8,555 nt of DNA from Candidatus Kaiserbacteria bacterium (GTDB lineage Bacteria; Patescibacteriota; Minisyncoccia; Phycocordibacterales; UBA12088): contig PWVU01000046.1 in assembly GCA_003561715.1 (NCBI GenBank), forward strand, positions 1 to 8,555. Reading direction: 5' to 3'. Numbering within the stretch: the stretch's first letter is position 1; the number at the start of each line of letters is the position of its first letter. Position numbers and translations under genes: made by a program. The notes under the pieces are model-generated. The model ran no database searches. It saw only the letters and a program-made list of their open reading frames with translations, and was not told the origin of the DNA. Shown one piece after another: positions 1 to 4,870 of the stretch.

Positions 1-869
1 GCACGCTCGGCAACAGTCGCAATCCATTCGTCCTTAAGTGCGTTGATACTCGCTTTTCCTGCATTGCCCGAGATGACCGCGCTGTTGAGTTTGCCGGCAA
101 CGGTCTCCGCAAAGAGCGCCTTGACCGCCTCCGGAATGCTGGTGGTCGCCACCTCGCGTTTCGTCTTGCCGATCTCGCTGACGATCTGCTTTTGCCACGC
201 CTGGATCTTCTCGATCTCGATGGATGCTTGCGCAAGTGCCGCAGTCAGCTCCTCTTCGCGCGCCTCGCGCGCGCCCACTTCGATCATATTGATCAATTCA
301 TCTTTACCGCATGCGAGCACATCGTAGTGGTAGAACTCGTGTTCGCGATCGGCGTAGGTCGGATTGATGATGGTCGCCGTGTCGCCGTTGCCGCCGCCGT
401 TCTTTTTACCAATGCGAATTGCGGAGACCGGTCCGCCCCACGGAATATCAGAAGTGGCGAGTGCAAGTGATGCCGCATTCACCGCAAGGACATCCGGATC
501 CTCTTCGTCGATCGAAAGCACGGTGATGATGACTTGGACGGGATTGCGTATCGAGTGATCGAAGAGCGGACGGATGGTGCGATCGACCACGCGCCCCGAA
601 AGCACTGCCTCTTCCGAAGGGCGTCCCTCGCGACGCTGAAAGCGACTACCCAGTATCGCGCCCGCCGCGTAGAACTTCTCCTCGTAATCAACCGTCAGCG
701 GGAAATACCCCATCGCATCCTGCCGCTTGTTGTCCATGACCGCGGTCGCAAGGACGCTCGTTTTGCCGTAGCTTAAAATGACCGAGCCGTGTGCCTGATC
801 GGCAACGTCAGTGAATCGCGCGGTCATTGTCTTCCCTCCCACTTCAAGGGAGTACGTATGTTCATGCAT
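1..869 (-). CDS. pnp: polyribonucleotide nucleotidyltransferase (PNPase), N-terminal part, runs off the left edge
   Basis: PNPase degrades RNA 3'->5' by phosphorolysis, releasing nucleoside diphosphates, as a cytoplasmic trimer. The 289 residues visible cover the first RNase PH domain (about residues 5-150) and most of the helical linker that follows (about 200-289). The family signatures are clear: GGKT near residue 11, SYGKTSVLATAVM (33-45), and the block FQRREGRPSEEAVLSG (77-92) followed by DRTIRPLF (96-103). The second RNase PH, KH and S1 domains would lie outside the window. I start at the ATG at 869-867 because it restores the family's N-terminal strand (MHEHTYSLEVGGKT) and an in-frame TGA lies only one codon further upstream (873-875). 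The internal ATG at 827 would cut that strand off. No convincing SD precedes the start; the G-rich run is about 20 nt away. The identification is secure. Confidence 0.96.
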   Translation of the reverse strand, partial: MHEHTYSLEVGGKTMTARFTDVADQAHGSVILSYGKTSVLATAVMDNKRQDAMGYFPLTVDYEEKFYAAGAILGSRFQRREGRPSEEAVLSGRVVDRTIRPLFDHSIRNPVQVIITVLSIDEEDPDVLAVNAASLALATSDIPWGGPVSAIRIGKKNGGGNGDTATIINPTYADREHEFYHYDVLACGKDELINMIEVGAREAREEELTAALAQASIEIEKIQAWQKQIVSEIGKTKREVATTSIPEAVKALFAETVAGKLNSAVISGNAGKASINALKDEWIATVAER

Positions 870-893
870 AGTTCATCATCATTACTATCCCCC

Positions 894-939
894 TCAAAAA
901 TTGTAGATATTGTAGGTGTTGGACACCTACAATTTTTGA
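894..939 (-). promoter_or_regulatory. two mutually exclusive hairpins in the pnp leader
   Basis: The arms 894-906 and 927-939 are perfect 13-bp inverted complements (TCAAAAATTGTAG / CTACAATTTTTGA). The segment 909-919 is also a perfect 11-bp complement of 923-933 around a 3-nt loop. The right-hand arm can therefore pair with only one of the two left-hand partners, which share the direct repeat ATTGTAG. The structure ends 25 nt before the pnp start codon. In E. coli, PNPase autoregulates through a hairpin in its own leader after RNase III cleavage; by analogy this could be a control element, but that is inference. In the plus direction the short hairpin is followed by a T run, so a weak terminator is the alternative. 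Confidence 0.5.
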
Positions 940-1014
940 CGTGTAGGGAAATGTGTTGTTTTGTGTGATCTTCGCATTCGGGGCTTACACGGATCGAGAT
1001 TGTCATCCCCCTCT

Positions 1015-1046
1015 TCTATAATCTGTCTCTATGTAGCAAGGGGCAA
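1015..1046 (-). promoter_or_regulatory. possible pnp promoter region
   Basis: On the minus strand a TTGCCC (1046-1041) lies 17 nt before GATTAT (1023-1018), which overlaps an alternative TATAGA (1020-1015). A TTGCTACAT (1039-1031), resembling the extended -10 motifs elsewhere in the window, sits in between. Any of these would give pnp a leader of roughly 140-160 nt containing the paired hairpins. None is close to consensus, so this is tentative. The rest of 870-1204 holds no gene I can support. Confidence 0.3.
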
Positions 1047-1192
1047 CTCGCCGTCTAAACCACTCGCCGAAGACCACACGCTGGTAATGAGTGCAGTGTA
1101 GCAGATTTATATTTGTTTTTCACATGTGTGTAGAACATGTCTCATACAGATCATGTGCACAGAGATGCTTTCTGTATTTTTTCGATACAGGC

Positions 1193-1198
1193 TATGAT
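1193..1198 (+). promoter_or_regulatory. -10 box giving a probable leaderless start for the SPFH gene
   Basis: TATGAT, preceded by GGC, ends six nucleotides before the ATG at 1205. Transcription normally begins about seven nucleotides after the -10 box, which places the start at or next to the A of the ATG. There is no SD. The -35 region (about 1170-1175, TTCTGT) is poor. A reading from the upstream GTG at 1091 is disfavoured because it adds a 38-residue cysteine-rich stretch before the first membrane helix. Confidence 0.45.
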
Positions 1199-1204
1199 TG
1201 TGTA

Positions 1205-2323
1205 ATGGAATTATTTTTCACACTCGGTTTTTTCTTCTTGGTTTTTGCGTTATATGGATTCAAACGCATACCCTCACACACCCAAGGTCTTGTATATACG
1301 CAAGGTCGACTTTCACGTGTGCAGGATTCAGGGGTCGTCTATGTTATTCCTCTCATTCAAAAAATAGTGTTTGTCGACTTTAGACCACAGGTACTTAATC
1401 TGGAACATGTCGAATTGATAACCCCAGATAGTAAAAGCATACAACTATCCCTTTCACTGGAGTGGTCAGTAGCTGATTCGGCAAAAGCAATAGCGTCCGC
1501 ACCCCATAAAGATCTTGTTGCATCTCTTCGGAAACTGGTTTCTTGTGTTACAAAAGAACCGCACGTAGTCGCACAAGCCGAAGATTCTACCCAATCAACA
1601 CAGCTGTTGCAGAGTGTATTGGAAGAATCTCTCCGAAACGCCGCACATGCCGCAGGTCTACATATTGCGAAAGTACGTATAACAAGAGTTGCATCGACCG
1701 AACCCCACCAAACTAAGCTACGTCATTTTTATCAAAAGCTCTCATACACGTTTTTTGTTTTCGCATCGCTTTTGGTGGGGACAGTGTCCGCATTGATACT
1801 TTTAGTTGTTCTGTATTCCCCTGCCCTGATGGTCGATCCCGCATGGCAACCCCCTTCACGCTCGTTTCTGCACGGATTGCTGGTTGGCATTGGTATAGCG
1901 CATACAGTTGTATTCTTGGGTTTTATCCAGCTTGGATTTCAGTATCGAAAGCCGATATTTGTCTTTTTTTCAGGTTTGCTTGGCGCGGCATTGATTGTGT
2001 GCATACTCTTTTTCTTATCTGTAGAAACAGCCGCATTTTCCGGGGTACTTTCTTTCAGTCAGTCTCTGGATATGTACACGGACACCTTCTTACTAGTGAG
2101 TTTGGTTGCATTGGGCGCAATATTTGTCGCCTTCGCGTTATCGGGATATTGGTTGAGCGTCGAGTTTGGTCAAGCGGGCCGCAACCTCCTCTTTGTTATA
2201 GTAGGTATTCTTGGGTTTGCGGTGAGTTACTGGCTCATACTGGTAAGTCTGCTACTTATACCCTTTTTCTATTTTTTGTCCGCTCGCCTGTTTTGGAGAG
2301 TACATCGCAGTATTGAAAGATAG
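1205..2323 (+). CDS. SPFH/Band 7-like domain fused to a multi-pass membrane domain
   Basis: This is a 372-residue membrane protein of unknown function. A first hydrophobic helix (about residues 3-20) is followed by an SPFH/Band 7 (stomatin-like) pattern over about 20-172: GLVYTQGRLSRVQDSGVVYV, a VDFRPQVLNL strand, then LITPDSKSIQLSLSLEWSV. In stomatins the same stretch runs from an 'R.V..PG' loop to the 'V.T.D...V.V...V.Y.V' strands. A short helical segment (about 138-160) matches the usual position of the SPFH coiled region but is much reduced. The C-terminal half (about 189-368) has five or six hydrophobic helices, near 189-212, 228-252, 260-282, 303-324 and 336-368, and a basic tail. Stomatin-family proteins normally have one N-terminal hairpin or helix and a long coiled coil, so this polytopic tail is unusual. 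It converges with the NYN gene with only nine bases between stop codons. The gene is visibly less GC-rich than its neighbours. I am fairly sure of the SPFH resemblance, but not of any function. Confidence 0.75.
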   Translation: MELFFTLGFFFLVFALYGFKRIPSHTQGLVYTQGRLSRVQDSGVVYVIPLIQKIVFVDFRPQVLNLEHVELITPDSKSIQLSLSLEWSVADSAKAIASAPHKDLVASLRKLVSCVTKEPHVVAQAEDSTQSTQLLQSVLEESLRNAAHAAGLHIAKVRITRVASTEPHQTKLRHFYQKLSYTFFVFASLLVGTVSALILLVVLYSPALMVDPAWQPPSRSFLHGLLVGIGIAHTVVFLGFIQLGFQYRKPIFVFFSGLLGAALIVCILFFLSVETAAFSGVLSFSQSLDMYTDTFLLVSLVALGAIFVAFALSGYWLSVEFGQAGRNLLFVIVGILGFAVSYWLILVSLLLIPFFYFLSARLFWRVHRSIER

Positions 2324-2332
2324 ATATGTTAA

Positions 2333-2875
2333 TCATCGCTTCCCCGCCTGCGCGCGCCTTCCATTGCGATAGCCAATGAGGAAATGCTTCGGGTCTTCGT
2401 CCATATCGATAAAGTCGTCTGCGATGTCGATCAAGCGCCCTGAGCTTGAGCGACCAAATGAGATCACCTCAACTTGGCACCCTTCTTTGGTGCGCAAATA
2501 TTCGACAAGCGGGACGAAGTCGCCGTCGCCGGTTGCGAGCACAATGGTGTCGAGTTTGGGCGCCATTTTGATCGCGTCGATCGCCATGCCGACATCCCAG
2601 TCGGCCTTCTTGGCGCCGCCCAAAAAGACCTGCAGGTCTTTGGTCTTGGTCTCAATGCCGATGTTGGCAAGCGCTTCGAAAAAGCCCTTTTCGTCCCCCG
2701 CCTCGGTCGTCACGACGTACGCCATCGCGCGGATAAGGATGCGGTCGGCGACCGCCTCGGCGAGGACATGCTCGAAATTGACGCGCGATTTATAGAGATT
2801 CTTTGCGCTGTGGTAGAGGTTTTGCGTGTCGATAAAGACGCCGACACGCTGAGCGTGATGTTTGATTACGGTCAT
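2333..2875 (-). CDS. NYN-domain protein, LabA/DUF88 family (putative RNase)
   Basis: This is a 180-residue single-domain protein of the NYN (PIN-like) fold, LabA/DUF88 type. Members are predicted or shown metal-dependent RNases. The family landmarks are in order: a first strand ending in an acidic residue, RVGVFIDTQNLY (D16, N19); a mid-domain block KKADWDVGMAIDAI with K89/K90, D92, D94 and D100; and the strand-loop LATGDGDFVPLVEYLR with D117 and D119. These should form the acidic active site. The length matches the family and no domain is missing. No SD precedes the ATG. A GCTAACGC run 12 nt upstream is a weak -10-like sequence, and a better extended -10 lies about 120 nt upstream. The gene sits downstream of rpsO on the same strand, separated by the rpsO terminator. 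With pnp nearby, a role in RNA turnover is possible, but that is guilt by association. Confidence 0.9.
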   Translation of the reverse strand: MTVIKHHAQRVGVFIDTQNLYHSAKNLYKSRVNFEHVLAEAVADRILIRAMAYVVTTEAGDEKGFFEALANIGIETKTKDLQVFLGGAKKADWDVGMAIDAIKMAPKLDTIVLATGDGDFVPLVEYLRTKEGCQVEVISFGRSSSGRLIDIADDFIDMDEDPKHFLIGYRNGRRAQAGKR

Positions 2876-2993
2876 AGAAATGCGTTAGCTTCTTATAAAA
2901 ATAACGGTCGTCTACTTTTGATAGCGAGTACGCGCAGAAGTCTTGCCGTAGTTCATGCGGCGCATACTGACGCTTAGTACATGCACATAAGTG

Positions 2994-3002
2994 AGTATAG
3001 CA
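2994..3002 (-). promoter_or_regulatory. extended -10 element upstream of the NYN gene
   Basis: TGCTATACT on the minus strand is a full extended -10 (TGn plus TATACT), identical to the 9-mer in front of the four-helix membrane gene at 4173-4181. It lies beyond the rpsO terminator, so it could drive the NYN gene with a leader of about 110 nt. No recognisable -35 box precedes it. A four-codon reading frame (ATG TGC ATG TAC TAA) begins five nucleotides after the box; I attach no function to it. Confidence 0.45.
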
Positions 3003-3066
3003 CACTGCATACACTCCACTGCACGATCATCATGCCTCACTACAAGACGAGCACGCTTCGCTACTC

Positions 3067-3094
3067 AAAACGAACAAAAGCGCTTGCGCGCTCC
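3067..3094 (-). terminator. intrinsic terminator after rpsO
   Basis: On the minus strand, about 20 nt after the rpsO stop, the arms AGCGC and GCGCT (3092-3088 and 3083-3079) enclose a GCAA (GNRA) tetraloop. Two further G-T pairs can extend the stem. It is followed by TTTTGTTCGTTTT. This is a short but typical rho-independent terminator and separates rpsO from the NYN gene. Confidence 0.7.
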
Positions 3095-3111
3095 GTTCAG
3101 TACTTCCCCCT

Positions 3112-3378
3112 CTACTTCTTGAGATCGAACTTTTTGATGACCGCGTTGTACTTCTTTTTGTCCGCGCGCTCAAGATACTTCAGATGTGCGCGTCGGTCGG
3201 CGACCATCGCCAAGAGACCGCGTCGCGAATGCAGGTCTTTTGCATGCTTTTTCAAATGAGCGGTAAGCTCATTGATCTTTTTAGTAAGAATTGAAACTTG
3301 AACCTCTGGAGAACCGGTATCTAGGTCGTGCCGAGCCGCGTCCGCGATAGCGTTCTTTTTCTTTCGTGTTGTCAGCAT
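3112..3378 (-). CDS. rpsO: 30S ribosomal protein S15
   Basis: S15 binds 16S rRNA in the central domain and helps nucleate assembly of the 30S platform. The 88-residue product has the usual length and carries the family signature: DTGSPEVQVSILTKKINELT, then HLKKHAKDLHSRRGLLAMV (H and the RRGL turn contact rRNA), then RRAHLKYL and a lysine-rich C-terminus. The ATG at 3378 is the only sensible start. It has no SD, but a good promoter ends eight nucleotides before it, implying a leaderless or near-leaderless mRNA. In many bacteria rpsO lies directly upstream of pnp; here an RNase-like gene and an opposite-strand membrane gene lie between the two. Confidence 0.98.
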   Translation of the reverse strand: MLTTRKKKNAIADAARHDLDTGSPEVQVSILTKKINELTAHLKKHAKDLHSRRGLLAMVADRRAHLKYLERADKKKYNAVIKKFDLKK

Positions 3379-3386
3379 ATATAGGC

Positions 3387-3415
3387 ACTATAGCACGTCT
3401 TGACAGATAACGCAA
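3387..3415 (-). promoter_or_regulatory. rpsO: rpsO promoter
   Basis: On the minus strand TTGCGT (3415-3410) is followed after exactly 17 nt by TATAGT (3392-3387), itself preceded by TGC, so the -10 is of the extended type. The box ends eight nucleotides before the rpsO ATG. The predicted transcription start lies at or one to two bases before the initiation codon. Of the promoters driving conserved genes, this is the best supported. Confidence 0.65.
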
Positions 3416-3451
3416 GGGGTGGTGGAGATGCTTGCTCATAAAATTATTCAA

Positions 3452-3549
3452 CCGCCTAGACTCACAGAATCTAAGGCGGGTTTGTTGTGGTGGGCGACGA
3501 CTGGCGGATCGTCGCCCACTCTGTTAGTGGCGGGCTGGAGTTTCCGCGC
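3452..3549. other. cluster of strong hairpins without a gene
   Basis: The most striking member is a perfect 11-bp stem, 3490-3500 with 3509-3519 (GTGGGCGACGA / TCGTCGCCCAC), around an 8-nt loop. It is preceded by a CCGCC-TAGA / TCTA-A-GGCGG stem (3452-3460 with 3470-3479) and followed by a GCGG / CCGC stem (3530-3533 with 3544-3547). I see no convincing coding sequence or promoter from 3416 to 3699. The order 'hairpin, TAGTGG, GGCGGG, TTTCCGC' recurs in the lipoprotein leader at 3745-3793, so this may be a diverged copy of that structured element. It could also be an orphan small RNA or terminator remnant. Confidence 0.45.
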
Positions 3550-3699
3550 TGGTACCTTCTTAATTATACGCACACTTAGAAATGTTTGTCAAGTTTTTAA
3601 ATATACTAGTTAAATAGTGGTGTTTTGTATTCTATAAAAAATGCTCACTAGTGTCGTATGATCCGATCCATTTGCCTCAACTCACTCTCCTGCCCGAAA

Positions 3700-3728
3700 T
3701 TGACAAACTAATAATTTTATTGAATAAT
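3700..3728 (+). promoter_or_regulatory. strong promoter of the small lipoprotein gene
   Basis: A perfect -35 hexamer TTGACA (3700-3705) is separated by 17 nt from AATAAT (3723-3728), five of six matches to the -10 consensus. The predicted start is near A3735. It is the closest to the classic two-box consensus in the window, and it differs from the extended -10 type in front of the other genes. Confidence 0.7.
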
Positions 3729-3734
3729 AGTCGC

Positions 3735-3826
3735 ACCGCCACGGGATCTGGAAGTCCGGATCGCTAGTGGTGTACTCTGGCGGGTATTTCCGCTAGCACT
3801 ATAGCGTGGCGGAGCTGGAGGAAAAG
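3735..3826 (+). promoter_or_regulatory. folded 5' leader of the lipoprotein gene (candidate cis-regulatory RNA)
   Basis: The predicted 92-nt leader folds by eye into a three-way junction. P1 is a perfect 8-bp stem closing the whole structure (CCGCCACG 3736-3743 with CGTGGCGG 3805-3812). P2 is a 7-bp hairpin (GATCTGG 3745-3751, loop AAGT, CCGGATC 3756-3762). P3 is a hairpin (CTGGCGG 3777-3783 with CCGCTAG 3790-3796), extended by GCTAGTG pairing with CACTATAGC with a small bulge. The closing stem ends five nucleotides before the SD GGAGG (3817-3821). Formation or melting of P1 could therefore affect ribosome access. I do not recognise a known riboswitch class. Confidence 0.5.
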
Positions 3827-3967
3827 ATGGCTAAGACCATCATCTTAGTTGCCGGCCTTGCACTTGCGGCGTGCGCACCGCAGGCGAGGTCGGATCATTC
3901 AACCACCCCAACCTACGGGTCAGGTGTCGTAACTCTTCCCTCAGGGGAGGTTGCTTACGATATCTAG
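3827..3967 (+). CDS. small predicted lipoprotein, 46 residues
   Basis: The reading frame MAKTIILVAGLALAAC... has a lysine near the N-terminus, a hydrophobic core and a lipobox LAAC with the cysteine at residue 16. This is a textbook signal peptidase II site. The mature part is only 31 residues, rich in Ser, Thr, Gly and Pro (APQARSDHSTTPTYGSGVV, then TLPSGEVAYDI), and should be tethered to a membrane by a lipid-modified cysteine. It has the only strong SD in the window (GGAGG, five nucleotides before ATG), a consensus-like promoter and an excellent terminator, so expression is very plausible despite its size. It lies alone between rpsO and the next membrane gene. I do not recognise the family. 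Small lipoproteins of this type are familiar from Gram-negative bacteria, so acquisition by transfer is possible. The alternative, that the ORF is accidental and the unit encodes an RNA, is less likely given the SD and lipobox. Confidence 0.72.
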   Translation: MAKTIILVAGLALAACAPQARSDHSTTPTYGSGVVTLPSGEVAYDI

Positions 3968-3979
3968 CTAAAGGGGTGG

Positions 3980-4015
3980 GCCCGCGGTGCGTGAGCGCCG
4001 CGGGCTTTCCTTTTC
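3980..4015 (+). terminator. intrinsic terminator of the lipoprotein unit
   Basis: An 11-bp GC-rich stem, GCCCGCGGTGC with GCGCCGCGGGC including one T-G pair, is closed by a GTGA tetraloop (GNRA class, 3991-3994) and followed by TTTCCTTTTC. It begins 12 nt after the lipoprotein stop codon. Confidence 0.9.
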
Positions 4016-4172
4016 ATTACTTGTCTGCATAGAAAAAGGTGTGGATTTACATACGCGTCTTATAATTTTGCTCTTTTGAGGTTATAAATAGCGTTTTCGA
4101 GCAACGAGAAACTAGCAACTAACCATCCCCACCTAATCCCCAACTTTATATACATCCACCTGCTCGATTTTT

Positions 4173-4181
4173 TGCTATACT
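4173..4181 (+). promoter_or_regulatory. extended -10 promoter of the four-helix membrane gene
   Basis: TGCTATACT combines a TGn extension with TATACT; no good -35 box lies 16-18 nt upstream. The predicted start is near 4188, giving a leader of about 22 nt without an SD. A separate TATAAT at 4061-4066 has no -35 partner and no nearby gene. The stretch 4016-4172 otherwise shows nothing I can name. Confidence 0.5.
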
Positions 4182-4209
4182 CAATCCGCTACTAGCTCTT
4201 TATATCTCC

Positions 4210-4611
4210 ATGGAAGACATTACACTATTTCTCGGGCAGGTATTCGGTATTTACTTCGCCGTGTTTGGTCTGGCATCGCTTATCTATTTTTGCGAATTGA
4301 AAGAGGCGGTCGAAGAGTTTGCGATGAGTAAGATGCTTTTCTATTTGACGGGACATTTTCTCTTGGTAATTGGATTGTTGGTCGTGCTTTCGCACACGTT
4401 GTTTGATGGCGTCTTGGCGATCATGGTAACGGTGCTTGGTTATCTCACCTTACTTAAGGGTGTCTTGATCCTCCTCCTTCCCCATTCGTGGATTGGCGCA
4501 ATGACGCTTTTCTTCAATAAGACCGGTTGGTATATCGCAAGCGGCATTCTTTCTATCGCGATTGGCGGATCGCTTATATTTATTACGTTTGCACTTCCGC
4601 TTATTGCTTAG
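4210..4611 (+). CDS. uncharacterised four-helix membrane protein
   Basis: A 133-residue, strongly hydrophobic protein with four predicted membrane helices, near residues 6-28, 43-62, 66-90 and 107-130. The loops are very short; the longest carries CELKEAVEEFAMSK (about 28-41), which is amphipathic. I see no catalytic motif, no signal peptidase site and no family signature I can name. The start ATG follows a promoter-like extended -10 by about 34 nt and has no SD. The TAG stop overlaps the left arm of the inverted-repeat element that follows, so that element probably forms the 3' end of the mRNA. Small four-helix proteins of this kind are common in reduced genomes and usually lack an assigned function. 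Confidence 0.8.
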   Translation: MEDITLFLGQVFGIYFAVFGLASLIYFCELKEAVEEFAMSKMLFYLTGHFLLVIGLLVVLSHTLFDGVLAIMVTVLGYLTLLKGVLILLLPHSWIGAMTLFFNKTGWYIASGILSIAIGGSLIFITFALPLIA

Positions 4612-4822
4612 AGCATGTTTTGAAAACTCCACCTACGTGCGCCCGCCACGTCGCTCAATTTCTTACAGAAACTGTCCACTCATTGGACCTTTTGCTTGTA
4701 AAAACTCACTAAAGTCCCCAATGAGCCTTGCGAAGCTCCGCTTCTCACCTCGTCGTATGCTTGATACGTCTCAGACTTTCACTCCTCGGCGCCTTGCATC
4801 TGGAGCTTTCAGAACATGCTCT
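4610..4822. repeat. 213-bp structured element with 21-bp inverted termini
   Basis: The ends 4610-4630 and 4802-4822 are inverted complements with only two mismatches (AGAGCATGTTTTGAAAACTCC on the left against AGAGCATGTTCTGAAAGCTCC on the right, reverse-complemented). Inside lie further perfect hairpins: CTCATTGG/CCAATGAG (4679-4686 with 4718-4725), ACAG-AAA-CTGT (4665-4675), GAAGC-TCC-GCTTC (4732-4744) and CGTAT-GCTTG-ATACG (4754-4768). No coding sequence is convincing and no target-site duplication is clear. The architecture suits a non-autonomous palindromic repeat (MITE- or REP-like) or a structured RNA closed by a terminal stem. The right half resembles, from memory, palindromic repeats seen in unrelated environmental genomes; I cannot confirm this here. 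Confidence 0.65.
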
Positions 4823-4870
4823 CATGGATCGGGGTGGAGATTTGTTTTATCTCGCATATTGATTGCGTAA

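Noticed and set aside
824..1006. Open frame of 60 codons in front of pnp, overlapping the ATG at 827 by ATGA.
   Set aside because: It covers the pnp leader hairpins and true start, has an unnatural composition, and its G-run sits directly against its ATG rather than at SD spacing. The pnp start is at 869, so the ATGA overlap is accidental.
1091..1204. N-terminal extension of the SPFH gene from a GTG at 1091.
   Set aside because: The 38 added residues are cysteine-rich and do not fit a membrane protein N-terminus; a -10 box lies inside them and the ATG at 1205 begins a clean membrane helix.
2464..2977. Long open frames on the opposite strand and in other frames over the NYN gene.
   Set aside because: They are shadows of the NYN gene, whose acidic motifs are all in the minus-strand frame 2333-2875.
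3452..3549. tRNA, tmRNA or RNase P gene in the hairpin cluster.
   Set aside because: No cloverleaf, no TTCRANY arm, no CCA end and none of the conserved RNase P or tmRNA segments could be found.
3419..3613. Open frame of 64 codons across the hairpin cluster.
   Set aside because: It runs through perfect stem-loops, has no SD and no protein-like pattern; the region is better read as structured non-coding DNA or RNA.
4061..4066. Perfect TATAAT as a promoter.
   Set aside because: No -35 hexamer at 16-18 nt, no TGn extension and no gene start within 140 bases; the TGCTATACT at 4173 is better placed.
4527..4870. Overlapping plus-strand open frames through the inverted-repeat element.
   Set aside because: They overlap the end of the four-helix membrane gene and read through the palindrome arms; the composition is not protein-like.
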